A stretch of 64,000 nt of DNA, from contig NZ_CP074371.1 of NCBI RefSeq assembly GCF_018362975.1, positions 3,720,001 to 3,784,000 on the forward strand, in the 5' to 3' direction. A program made the translations under genes and the position numbers. Of this stretch, positions 53,191-61,007 are shown piece by piece (within the stretch, counting starts at the first letter, position 1; each line of letters begins with the position of its first letter). This stretch comes from Nocardia tengchongensis (GTDB taxonomy: Bacteria > Actinomycetota > Actinomycetes > Mycobacteriales > Mycobacteriaceae). The notes under the pieces were generated by a model. The model was not told the DNA's origin and did no database searches. It saw nothing but the letters and a program-made list of their open reading frames with translations.

Positions 53191-53206
53191 GTGACGAGGG
53201 TCACAG
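53191..53206. promoter_or_regulatory. CRP/GlxR-type site TGTGA-N6-TCACA
   Basis: TGTGACGAGGGTCACA matches all ten fixed positions of the CRP consensus. It lies 134 bases upstream of the nuclease start and 425 before the NlpC/P60 gene. cAMP receptor control of either side is plausible. AT-rich TTATTCATAATATGTAT follows and may hold a promoter. The whole gap 53058-53630 has no convincing gene. Confidence 0.55.
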
Positions 53207-53463
53207 TTATTCATAATATGTATCAATTTTGCGGGAGGGGGTGGTTGGTCGGGATCCGCGCCCGGTGGGTGCTACCCCGGTGCCCCGCGCTCGGGCGCGC
53301 CGGATGTGGGTCCGGTAATCACCCAGGTCGGGGACCATGGGCTTGAGCGGGCGTTATGTGGAATCTGCCGAGGTCGCAAGGGTCCCTGACGGGCGCTTGC
53401 TACCGGCCGGTAGCTCCCGGAATGCTCCCGGAAAAACGGCCGCTGTTATCGTTTCGTGATTGC

Positions 53464-53479
53464 TGTGACGTTTGTCGCA
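53464..53479. promoter_or_regulatory. Second CRP-like site
   Basis: TGTGACGTTTGTCGCA fits nine of ten fixed positions of TGTGA-N6-TCACA. It is 152 bases upstream of the NlpC/P60 gene, closer than the first site. Weaker evidence than the exact match at 53191. Confidence 0.35.
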
Positions 53480-53551
53480 CCGAAATACGGGTGCGCAACA
53501 ATTCTGAGTCACGTACGGACTTCCTCGGCTTTACAAAGCACCGTTATGTCC

Positions 53552-53571
53552 TCGTAATCTTCCTGAGACCT
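53552..53571 (+). promoter_or_regulatory. Shared promoter element A of the NlpC/P60 genes
   Basis: TCGTAATCTTCCTGAGACCT, 60 bases before the first NlpC/P60 gene. An 18/20 identical copy lies at 54369-54388 before the second. The two genes are therefore likely to be co-regulated. Confidence 0.55.
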
Positions 53572-53630
53572 CGCGGAGTCCGACGCACCACCGGGTGTGG
53601 CGTCGCGGGGCAGATTGGAAGTACCTCACC

Positions 53631-54254
53631 ATGGCGACCACCACCGTCAAGCGACAGGTCCGGGGCATGCAGCGCACTGCGCGTCGCGCGGCCGCCGCCG
53701 GTGCCGTCGGCGCTGCCACGCTGAGCGCGCTGCTGCTGCCCGCTACTCCCGCGTCGGCCCAGCCGGTCAACACCCCGGTCGGCGTCATCGACGTCCCCGA
53801 CGCCATCCAGCTCCCCGCCGGGATCCCGGGCCTGCCCGAGTCCATCCCGGTGAACATCCCGCCGCTGCCCGGCATCGCGATCCCGGGCGCCCCGGCTCCC
53901 GCCCCGCAGCGCAGCTTCCGTCAGGCCGCGGTCGACGCCGCGATGAGCCGCGTCGGCGACCCGTACGTCTACGGCGCCGCGGGCCCGGACGCCTTCGACT
54001 GCTCCGGCCTCGTGCAGTGGTCCTACGCCCAGGCCGGCGTCAACCTGCCCCGCACCAGCTACGAGCAGGCCAGCACCGGCAGCCCGGTGTCCTACGACGG
54101 CCTCGAGCCCGGCGACGTGGTGTCGTTCTACGGCGGCAGCCACTCCGGCATCTATATCGGCGACGGCAATGTGGTGCACGCGTCGACCTCCGGTCAGCCG
54201 GTGAAGGTCGCCCCGATCTCCTCGATGCCGTTCGCGGGCGCCACCCGTATCTGA
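53631..54254 (+). CDS. Secreted NlpC/P60 peptidoglycan endopeptidase
   Basis: A secreted wall hydrolase of 207 residues. The signal peptide ends near LLLPATPASA (residue about 43). A Pro-rich linker with repeated VPDAIQLPAGIPGLPESIPV precedes the NlpC/P60 domain (about 95-207): catalytic Cys in DAFDCSGLVQWSYAQAG, His in GGSHSGIYIGDG and a further His in NVVHAS. It cleaves stem-peptide bonds. Adjacent to and co-oriented with a second NlpC/P60 gene with the same upstream element. Confidence 0.92.
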   Translation: MATTTVKRQVRGMQRTARRAAAAGAVGAATLSALLLPATPASAQPVNTPVGVIDVPDAIQLPAGIPGLPESIPVNIPPLPGIAIPGAPAPAPQRSFRQAAVDAAMSRVGDPYVYGAAGPDAFDCSGLVQWSYAQAGVNLPRTSYEQASTGSPVSYDGLEPGDVVSFYGGSHSGIYIGDGNVVHASTSGQPVKVAPISSMPFAGATRI

Positions 54255-54368
54255 GATCCCTCGCTCTACCGGGGGATTCGTCCCCCAGCCGACCGCAGGC
54301 GGACGACCTGCGGGAGAAGCGGCGACCGTAATGCTTCCGTGGCCTGCTGGACACAAGCGGTCGCCGTT

Positions 54369-54388
54369 TCGTAATCTTACCGAGACCT
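54369..54388 (+). promoter_or_regulatory. Shared promoter element B of the NlpC/P60 genes
   Basis: TCGTAATCTTACCGAGACCT, 41 bases before the second NlpC/P60 gene; differs from copy A at two of 20 bases. GTAATCTTAC inside it is an imperfect palindrome. It may be part of a regulator (for example MtrA-type) or sigma-factor site. Confidence 0.55.
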
Positions 54389-54429
54389 TCTTGACCGGCT
54401 CGGGGTAAGAGAACGGGACGACACCAGCG

Positions 54430-55512
54430 GTGGCAGCGCAAGCGCAGTATCGGCGAACACACAGTGAGCGGACCAGACGACTGGTCGGAGGAGCGCTCAC
54501 GGTCGGCGCCCTCATGGTCGGCACCTACGGCGGTTACGGTCTCGCGGCCGCCGATCCGGTCGCCGCACCGGCCAACGCCAGTGAAGCCGTGCAGCGGATG
54601 ATCGATCTCTCCCGGCAGTCCGAGCAGATGAATCAGCAGGCGCTCAACGCCCAGGCCGATCTCGACGCCAAGGCCGCCACCGCCGCCACCGCCGACCAGC
54701 GCGCCGCCGACGCGGCCGCCACGCTGGACGCGGCCAAGGCCGAAATCCGCCGCTATCAACCGGTCATCGAGCGCGCCGCGACCTCGGCGCTGCTCGGCAG
54801 CCGCTCCAACCGGCTCACCTCGCTCCTGGTGAGCAATTCCCCGCAGCAGCTGCTCGACCAGATGTCCATCGTGGACCTGGTGGGCGCGCGCACCAATGAA
54901 CAACTGGGCCAGTACCAGAAGGCCACCGACGCGGCCGCCGCCGCCGAGGCCGGCGCCCGCGCCGCCGCCGACGCCGCCCGCGCCGCCAGCGTCGCCGCCG
55001 ACAAGGTGCGCTCCGACCTGGAGGCCAAACGCGCTGCGCTGCAAGGGTCCATGGCCCAGGTCATCGCCGCCTGGGGGCAGCTCTCCGCGGGTGACAAGTC
55101 CGCGTTGGCGGGCTCGATGTTCCCGCCTGGCTTCGATCGCGACAGTCTGCTCGAGGGCCTGGTCCCGGGTTCGGGCACCAGCGCGCTGGCCGCGGGCCTG
55201 ACCCGCGTCGGCGATCCCTACGTCTGGGGCGCCACCGGACCGGACCAGTTCGACTGCTCCGGCCTGGTGCAGTGGGCCTTCCATCAGGTCGGCAAGAACG
55301 TGCCGCGCACCTCCCAGCAGCAAGCCGGATACGGCACGCCGGTCGACCAGCAGGACCTGCAGCCCGGCGATGTGGTCTTCTTCTACTCGGACATCTCCCA
55401 TGTGGGCATCTACGCCGGCAACGGATTGATGCTGCACGCTTCGACTTTCGGCGTACCCGTCCAGGTCGCGCCGTTGGGTTGGTCACCGTTCCATTCAGCG
55501 CGTCGATTCTGA
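54430..55512 (+). CDS. Secreted NlpC/P60 endopeptidase with coiled-coil N-terminus (RipA-like)
   Basis: A 360-residue wall hydrolase like Rv2190c. After a signal region (VGGALTVGALMVGTYGGYGLAAA) comes a long alanine-rich coiled coil (about residues 55-215; repeats such as AQADLDAKAATAATADQRAA), thought to regulate or localise the enzyme. The C-terminal NlpC/P60 domain has Cys in DQFDCSGLVQWAFHQVG, His in ISHVGIYAGNG and GLMLHAS. It starts at GTG 54430. Probably involved in daughter-cell separation. Followed after 13 bases by a metalloprotease-like gene. Confidence 0.93.
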   Translation: MAAQAQYRRTHSERTRRLVGGALTVGALMVGTYGGYGLAAADPVAAPANASEAVQRMIDLSRQSEQMNQQALNAQADLDAKAATAATADQRAADAAATLDAAKAEIRRYQPVIERAATSALLGSRSNRLTSLLVSNSPQQLLDQMSIVDLVGARTNEQLGQYQKATDAAAAAEAGARAAADAARAASVAADKVRSDLEAKRAALQGSMAQVIAAWGQLSAGDKSALAGSMFPPGFDRDSLLEGLVPGSGTSALAAGLTRVGDPYVWGATGPDQFDCSGLVQWAFHQVGKNVPRTSQQQAGYGTPVDQQDLQPGDVVFFYSDISHVGIYAGNGLMLHASTFGVPVQVAPLGWSPFHSARRF

Positions 55513-55525
55513 ACGAGAGGCGGCA

Positions 55526-56530
55526 ATGAGCACTCTGCGGCAGGCCCGCGGCTGGCTGTCGGCGAAGCGGCGGTTCCAGTTCGTGCTCACCCTGGTCATG
55601 GTCAGCGCCCTGACCGCCGCGTGCGGCGCGCTGCTCATGCTCCCGAACTCGGTGCTGCCCAAGCTGCGGGCGGTGGTGCCGGGCCAGGACGTCAGCCAGG
55701 CCACCGATCCGCAGGTGCCGCTGGTGCAGCGGACGATGGACTCCTACGGCAAAGTGGTCGCCGAATCGGTGGCCACCGGGGGTGGCCGGACCGGCATCGT
55801 GCTCGGCCATTCCGGGCAGCGGGCGGACCTCGATGTGCTGGCGAGCGAACTCGCGGCATCCACCGCCGCGGTCACCGCGCTGTGGGGTTCGGACTGGAAT
55901 CGGGCCCCCGTCGTGGTGGTCGCTTCCAGCCCAGCCGAATTCGCGGCCCTGACCCGGGCCGTCGGCACCGTGCCCGCCGAGGTCGCCGCCTCCACCGTCG
56001 CCGACCCGGTGCGTCCGGGCGCGCAATTGACCGGGCAGCGCGTGGTTTTCGGGCCCGAGGCCGGCCGCCGCCTGGGCGCGGACGGCCTGCGGTCGGTGCT
56101 GCGTCACGAACTCACCCACATGGCCAGCCGCGCGGTGACCGTCGACGGGTCGCCGATGTGGATGCTCGAGGGTTTCGCCGAATACTCCGCGCACCGCGGC
56201 ATGCGGCACCCGGTCACTCAGATCGCCCCGGCGCTGACCGCCCGGGTCCGCGCCGGTGACCTGCCCGCCGACCTCCCGGCCGACGAACTGTTCGAACCGA
56301 CCAGTGGCAAGGCCTCGCTCTCCTATGAACAGGGCTGGTCGGCGTGCGCGTTCATCGCCGACCGCTTCGGCGATCACACCCTGGTCGAGCTGTATCGACA
56401 GCTGGCCACCGGTCCCAAGGACCGCGCCGCCGTCGAGGCCGTCCTGCACAGTGTGCTCGGCCTCACCTACCCCGACCTGGTCGCCGACTGGCGCACCTGG
56501 CTCACCACCCGTACCGCCGAGGGCGCGTAA
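55526..56530 (+). CDS. Membrane-anchored HExxH protein (peptidase-MA-like)
   Basis: A 334-residue protein with an N-terminal membrane helix (QFVLTLVMVSALTAACGALL). The extracytoplasmic part ends in a zinc-metalloprotease motif: LRHELTHMAS (HExxH) at about residues 193-202, followed by MWMLEGFAEYSAHRG, with the Glu that could be the third ligand. It lies 13 bases downstream of the NlpC/P60 gene and may be co-expressed. Related to peptidase-MA/DUF4157-like proteins; its substrate is unknown. Confidence 0.8.
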   Translation: MSTLRQARGWLSAKRRFQFVLTLVMVSALTAACGALLMLPNSVLPKLRAVVPGQDVSQATDPQVPLVQRTMDSYGKVVAESVATGGGRTGIVLGHSGQRADLDVLASELAASTAAVTALWGSDWNRAPVVVVASSPAEFAALTRAVGTVPAEVAASTVADPVRPGAQLTGQRVVFGPEAGRRLGADGLRSVLRHELTHMASRAVTVDGSPMWMLEGFAEYSAHRGMRHPVTQIAPALTARVRAGDLPADLPADELFEPTSGKASLSYEQGWSACAFIADRFGDHTLVELYRQLATGPKDRAAVEAVLHSVLGLTYPDLVADWRTWLTTRTAEGA

Positions 56531-56565
56531 AGCCGCCTGATCCGCGGGTGCAGTAGGTTTGTGCC

Positions 56566-57723
56566 ATGGGGCGAACTCTGCTGGTTACCAATGATTTCCC
56601 GCCACGACCGGGTGGGATTCAGTCGTATCTGCACGCGCTCGCCCTGCAGCTGCCCGCCGACGAGCTGGTCGTGTACGCGCCCCGCTGGAAGGGCGACAGC
56701 CACTGGAAGTTCGACGCGCAGCAGCCGTTTCAGGTGGTCCGGCATCCGACGACACTGATGCTGCCGACCCCGCTGGTGGCGCGCCGGGCCAAGAAGCTCA
56801 TGCGCGACGAGCAGTGCGATCGGGTGTGGTTCGGGGCGGCCGCGCCGCTGGCGCTGCTGTCGCCGGTGCTGCGACGCGCGGGCGCGGAGCGGATCCTGGC
56901 GTCCACGCACGGGCACGAGGTCGGCTGGTCGATGCTGCCGGGCGCGCGGCAGGCGTTGCGGGTCATCGGTGATCACACCGATGTCGTCACCTATGTCAGC
57001 AAGTACACGCGGCGGCGGTTCGCGGCCGCGTTCGGGGCGCAGTCGGCGCTCGAGTATCTGCCGCCCGCGGTGGATGCCGAGGTGTTCAAGCCGGATCCGG
57101 CGGCGCGCGCCGAATTGCGGGCCCGCTACGGGCTGGGCGAGCGGCCGACCATCCTGTGCCTGTCGCGGCTGGTGCCGCGCAAGGGACAGGACGCGCTGAT
57201 CGCGGCCATGCCCGAGATCCGCAAGAGGGTGCCCGGCGCGGTGCTGGTGATCGCGGGCGGCGGGCCCTACGAGCAGAAGCTGCGTCAGCTGGTTGCTGCC
57301 CTGGGCGTTTCCGACGATGTGGTGTTCGCCGGCCGGGTGCCGTCGCAGGAACTCGCCGCCCACCACACCATCGCCGACGTGTTCGCCATGCCGTGCCGCA
57401 CCCGCGGCGCGGGCCTGGATGTCGAGGGCCTGGGCATCGTGTTCCTGGAGGCCTCGGCCACGGGAGTGCCGGTGGTCGCGGGCAATTCGGGCGGTGCGCC
57501 GGAAACCGTCCGCGAGGGCGAGACCGGCCGGGTGGTCAACGGCCGCAAGCTGGAATCGATCGCCGACGCCATCGTCGACATCCTCTCCGACCGGGATGCC
57601 GCCGCCGCCATGGGCGCCGCGGGCCGCACCTGGGTGCAGCAGCAGTGGCGCTGGGACCTGATGGGGACGCGACTACAGCAACTGTTGGACCCGCACGTCG
57701 GGGTGACAGGCACTACGCTCTGA
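56566..57723 (+). CDS. pimB: GDP-mannose-dependent phosphatidylinositol monomannoside mannosyltransferase
   Basis: A GT-B glycosyltransferase of family 4 (385 aa) that adds the second mannose in PIM synthesis at the membrane's inner face. It is the PimB' (Rv2188c) type. Features: LLVTNDFPPRPGGIQSYLHA, STHGHEVGWSML and PPAVDAEVF, then the GT-B C-domain with LCLSRLVPRKGQDALIAAMP (about 190-210), CRTRGAGLDVEGLGIVFLEA (E-x7-E donor site) and VAGNSGGAPETVREG. Few other organisms than mycolata have this gene. Starts 35 bases after the metalloprotease-like gene. Confidence 0.92.
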   Translation: MGRTLLVTNDFPPRPGGIQSYLHALALQLPADELVVYAPRWKGDSHWKFDAQQPFQVVRHPTTLMLPTPLVARRAKKLMRDEQCDRVWFGAAAPLALLSPVLRRAGAERILASTHGHEVGWSMLPGARQALRVIGDHTDVVTYVSKYTRRRFAAAFGAQSALEYLPPAVDAEVFKPDPAARAELRARYGLGERPTILCLSRLVPRKGQDALIAAMPEIRKRVPGAVLVIAGGGPYEQKLRQLVAALGVSDDVVFAGRVPSQELAAHHTIADVFAMPCRTRGAGLDVEGLGIVFLEASATGVPVVAGNSGGAPETVREGETGRVVNGRKLESIADAIVDILSDRDAAAAMGAAGRTWVQQQWRWDLMGTRLQQLLDPHVGVTGTTL

Positions 57724-57738
57724 GCGTCCGCCCGAAGG

Positions 57739-57829
57739 TTCGCGGCCGTCTCGATTCTGGACTGAGTGGAGCGGGGGAGCGAAGCGGAGGAGCGGAGGGA
57801 GGGAAGAATCGAGACTTCGGGGCCGCGAA
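57739..57829. repeat. Long imperfect inverted repeat with purine-rich loop
   Basis: TTCGCGGCC plus GTCTCGATTCT (57739-57758) faces AGAATCGAGAC (57805-57815) and GGCCGCGAA (57821-57829) across a G/A-rich loop with GAGCGAAGCG, which recurs just after the hairpin. It may terminate pimB or be a dispersed palindromic repeat. It fills most of the 57724-57865 gap. Confidence 0.6.
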
Positions 57830-57865
57830 CCCGCCCGGAGCGAAGCGTAGGGCAAGATAAGCACC

Positions 57866-58258
57866 GTGAGCAGTATCCAGGTTGCCGATATGACCTTCGT
57901 CGCCGCGCCGGGCGAGGCCGTTGCCGAGATTCTGGCCGATCGTGGCCGGTGGCGTCAGTGGTGGCCCGACCTGCAGTTGGAGGTTCGGGAAGACCGGGGC
58001 GACAAGGGAATCCGGTGGACCGTCACCGGCGGCGCCGAGGGCACCATGGAACTCTGGCTCGAGCCGATGCTGGACGGCGTCATCATGCATTACTTCATGC
58101 ACGCCGAACCGCGCGGCGGGATCGCCGGTATGTCCGGTCGTGACCTGCTGGCGCTCAACCGCACCCGCCGGGTCGCGGGCAAGGTCATGTCCTTCGAGAT
58201 CAAGGCCCGCCTCGAGGCGGGGCGCAAGGCCGGGGTCGCGCCCGCGGCCGCTCACTAG
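57866..58258 (+). CDS. SRPBCC-family protein (Rv2186c-like)
   Basis: A 130-residue START/SRPBCC fold protein, cytoplasmic. Pattern: QVADMTFVAAPGEAVAEILA, WRQWWPDLQLEVREDRG, a central TVTGGAEGTMELWLEPMLDG and a C-terminal MSFEIKARLEAGRKAGV helix. Proteins of this fold bind lipids or polyketides in a hydrophobic pocket. The start is GTG 57866 without a clear binding site. It precedes a second SRPBCC gene by 19 bases, as in mycobacteria (Rv2186c/Rv2185c, from memory). Confidence 0.82.
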   Translation: MSSIQVADMTFVAAPGEAVAEILADRGRWRQWWPDLQLEVREDRGDKGIRWTVTGGAEGTMELWLEPMLDGVIMHYFMHAEPRGGIAGMSGRDLLALNRTRRVAGKVMSFEIKARLEAGRKAGVAPAAAH

Positions 58259-58277
58259 AAAGGAAGCGTTGCCGCCC

Positions 58278-58715
58278 ATGGCCGATCGAACTCAGAGGTC
58301 GATCGTGATCGACGCCCCCTCGGACCGAGTGATGGCCGTCATCGCCGACCTGGAGTCGTATCCGGAATGGGTCGCCGCGGCCCGCTCGGTCGAGGTGCTC
58401 GACAAGTCGTCCGACGGCCGGGCCCGCACCGCGCGCTTCGTACTGGACGCGGGCGTCGTGAAGGACACCTACACCCTGTCCTACACCTGGCGGCCCGACG
58501 GCCGTGCGGTCAGCTGGAGCCTGGTCTCCGGTGATCTGCAGAAGGCGCAGGACGGCACCTACGAGTTGATCGCCCTGCCCGACGGCACCACCCAGGTGGT
58601 CTACGAGCTGACCGTCGACCTGAACATTCCGATGATCGGCATGTTCAAACGCAAGGCGGAGAAGGTCATCACCGACACCGCCCTCAAGGAACTCAAGAAA
58701 CGGGTCGAAGGCTGA
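58278..58715 (+). CDS. SRPBCC-family protein (TB16.3/Rv2185c-like)
   Basis: A second 145-residue SRPBCC protein. Family features: TQRSIVIDAPSDRVMAVIAD, YPEWVAAARSVEVLD, YTWRPDGRAVSWSLVSGDL and a C-terminal KVITDTALKELKKRVEG helix. Such polyketide-cyclase-like proteins bind hydrophobic ligands. The next gene overlaps its stop. Conserved next to pimB in mycobacteria and nocardiae, so possibly linked to envelope lipids. Confidence 0.88.
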   Translation: MADRTQRSIVIDAPSDRVMAVIADLESYPEWVAAARSVEVLDKSSDGRARTARFVLDAGVVKDTYTLSYTWRPDGRAVSWSLVSGDLQKAQDGTYELIALPDGTTQVVYELTVDLNIPMIGMFKRKAEKVITDTALKELKKRVEG

Positions 58716-60115
58716 CCGCCGGCGCTACCGAACGCTCGCCTCGCCCCGTCGCCCGCGTCGAGCTGTTCATCGGCAAGGGGGGCGTCGGAAAAACCACCCT
58801 CGCCTGCGCGACGGCGCTGGCGTACGCGCGCACCGGCCGCCGGGTGCTGCTGGCCTCGCTCGATCAGGCGCACTCGCTGGGCGACGCCCTCGGCTACCGG
58901 CTGCAGCACGGCGCGAAACCCGCGGTCGCGAGCGTGCCGTTGCCCATGTTCGCCACGGTCGCACCGGAACTCGTGAACGGCCGTGACCCCGAGGCCACCG
59001 ACCCGGGGCTCCCGATCGTCGGGCACGGACTCACCTCGGCGCCGAGCCTCGACGTGATCGAAGTGGATTCGCTTGCGCTGCTGGAGGATCGGTTCCGGCA
59101 GGTGCTGGTGATGGCGTCGGGCGCCGGACACGAGCACGGATTCGACCTGGGCGCACTGGATCCCGCCGAACTCACCGGCCTGCCCGGCGTGCAGGAACTG
59201 CTGGCGCTGCTCGAGATCACCCGGTTCGCCAATGACGCGCGGTGGGAGGTGATCGTGCTGGACTGTCCGCCCTCGGCGGACATGTTGCGCATCATCACCG
59301 CACCCGACACCGTGCTCGGCTACCTGGAGCGGGTGTGGCCCGCGCACGCCCGCACCATGGAGGCGATCGGCGCCGACTTCCGCAAGGCCGTGCTCGCGGT
59401 GGCTGTCGAACAGATCGTGCAGGCGGTGACCGAAGCCCGTGACCTGCTGGCGGATCGGACCCGCACCGGCGCGCGCCTGGTGACCGCCGCCGAACAGGTG
59501 GCGGTGGCCGAATCGACGCGCGTGCGATCGGCCGCGGCGCTGCTGGGGCTGCGACTGGACGCGATCCTGGTCAACAAGGTGCCGCCGGAGATGCCGCCGC
59601 CGCATCCGGCCGCGCCGCCGCATCCCGCGGTGCAGTGGTATTTCAACCGCCGCGGTGAGCAACTCGACGTGGTGACCGAGCTGCGCAAGCGGCTGCGCGG
59701 GGTTCCGGTGCAGGTCGTCGGGCACGCGGGGTCCGAACCGGTGGGGTTGAGCTCACTGGCCGCACTGTCCTACGCGGTGGACGCGAGTGGTAACTGGGTG
59801 GGATGGCGCCCGATCCCTATGCTTGGCACAGATGTGGACGGGGTGCAGTCCATCGCCGCCGAACCGGTGGTCCGGCTCGAATCCGGGGCGGGCGTGGCTT
59901 CGGTGTTCGCGATGCGCATGCATCTGCCGGTGGTCGACGCGTCGACGCTGCGGCTGGGACGAGTGGAGGACGATTTGATCGTGGGAGCGGACGGGGTCCG
60001 GCGGCGATTGCGGCTGGCCCCGGTATTGCGGCGGTGCACGGTCGATGCCGCCGAACTCGACGGCGACCACCTGGTGATCCGCTTCCGGCCCGACCCCCAG
60101 GTCTGGCCGAAATGA
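58712..60115 (+). CDS. ArsA-like ATPase (Rv2184c-like)
   Basis: A soluble SIMIBI ATPase of about 467 residues. The deviant Walker A is ELFIGKGGVGKTTLACA near the N-terminus; VIVLDCPPSADMLR is the switch II-like Walker B, and ILVNKVPPEMPPPHP follows. The C-terminal part ends in an hsp20-like beta domain (RVEDDLIVGADGVRRRLRLA). In Get3/ArsA relatives it moves membrane proteins or oxyanions; role here unknown. No ATG, GTG or TTG lies before the Walker motif; CTG 58712 overlapping the previous stop is the only candidate, which is unusual. Confidence 0.82.
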   Translation: MTAGATERSPRPVARVELFIGKGGVGKTTLACATALAYARTGRRVLLASLDQAHSLGDALGYRLQHGAKPAVASVPLPMFATVAPELVNGRDPEATDPGLPIVGHGLTSAPSLDVIEVDSLALLEDRFRQVLVMASGAGHEHGFDLGALDPAELTGLPGVQELLALLEITRFANDARWEVIVLDCPPSADMLRIITAPDTVLGYLERVWPAHARTMEAIGADFRKAVLAVAVEQIVQAVTEARDLLADRTRTGARLVTAAEQVAVAESTRVRSAAALLGLRLDAILVNKVPPEMPPPHPAAPPHPAVQWYFNRRGEQLDVVTELRKRLRGVPVQVVGHAGSEPVGLSSLAALSYAVDASGNWVGWRPIPMLGTDVDGVQSIAAEPVVRLESGAGVASVFAMRMHLPVVDASTLRLGRVEDDLIVGADGVRRRLRLAPVLRRCTVDAAELDGDHLVIRFRPDPQVWPK

Positions 60116-61007
60116 CCACCACGCACCCGCGCCCGGCCACCCCGAGGAGAACCTCGGCGAATTCGCCGAGGAATTACGCCTGCTGGCCGAGGCCGTCCTC
60201 GAACGCGTGGAACCGGTGCTGCGCCGCACCGCCGCCGACGGGCGCGCCGAATGGTCCAGTTGCAGTTGGTGCCCGGTGTGCGCGGCGGCCGCGATCGTGC
60301 GCGGTGAGCATCACGACGTGGTGGCCGCCATCGCCGAACACGGCACCGCCATCGTGACCGTGCTGCGCGAGGCGCTGGCGGGAGTGCCGGTGGAACCGGT
60401 GATCCCGCCGGACCTGGATCCGGACTCGCCGGAATATCGAGCCTGGCAACAGCATTCGCACGGCTTCGGAACCGGTTTCGGGGCAGGGGATCGGCCGTTC
60501 GCGGACGCCTACGCCGCCGCGCGGGGTGACCGCGGGCAGGATCCGGACGCTGATCATGCCGGTGAATCGGCCAGGGGTGCGGGTGGATTCGCCGCGCCGC
60601 ACGGTGCGGCCGCGAACCTGGCCGCGGTGTTCGCACGATTCCTCGCCGGTGCGCAAGGACGGGCGGCGGGCAGTCACGGACATCACCCGGAAGGCGACTC
60701 GTTCGACGACCCGATGGGACAGGGCCCCGGCGCTGCACACCGGCCCGAGGACGCGGATCCGGTGCCGGGCACCGGCTTCCGTGCCCGCGATTCCGCCGGT
60801 GCGGACGCGCGACCCTTCGGACCGCCCGTAGCGCACCCGGGCGATGACCTCGGCCGATCGGCGACCGCCGGCGCTCCGACACCGGACCCGGCCGCCGGAC
60901 CCGCGGGTCGCGAGGAAGGGCCCGCCGCCGGCCGCGCCGCACAGCCGGGCGCCAGACGGCCCAAGCGCGGAAAGTATGTGCCCATCGACGTGACCATCAA
61001 GGCATGA
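60112..61007 (+). CDS. Hypothetical protein with Cys cluster (Rv2183c-like), frameshifted
   Basis: A protein of about 298 residues, longer than its mycobacterial relatives. The N-terminal conserved part has a zinc-ribbon-like SCSWCPVCAAAAIVRGEHHD (C-x2-CP-x-C-type cluster). A long Gly/Ala/Asp-rich tail of low complexity follows, ending in RPKRGKYVPIDVTIKA. One base is missing at 60132-60138, after the first ~9 codons (HPRPG|HPEENLGEFAEELRLL). Its ATG overlaps the ATPase stop and its stop overlaps the kinase start (ATGA both), so it is translationally coupled. Confidence 0.78.

Noticed and set aside
53356..53724. Plus-strand open frame of 122 residues before the NlpC/P60 gene
   Set aside because: It runs through the promoter element and into the signal-peptide coding region in another frame; composition is non-coding.
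54655..55010. Alanine-codon repeats in the NlpC/P60 coiled coil as a DNA repeat array
   Set aside because: The GCC-rich repetition follows from the Ala-rich heptads of the protein and has no fixed unit length.
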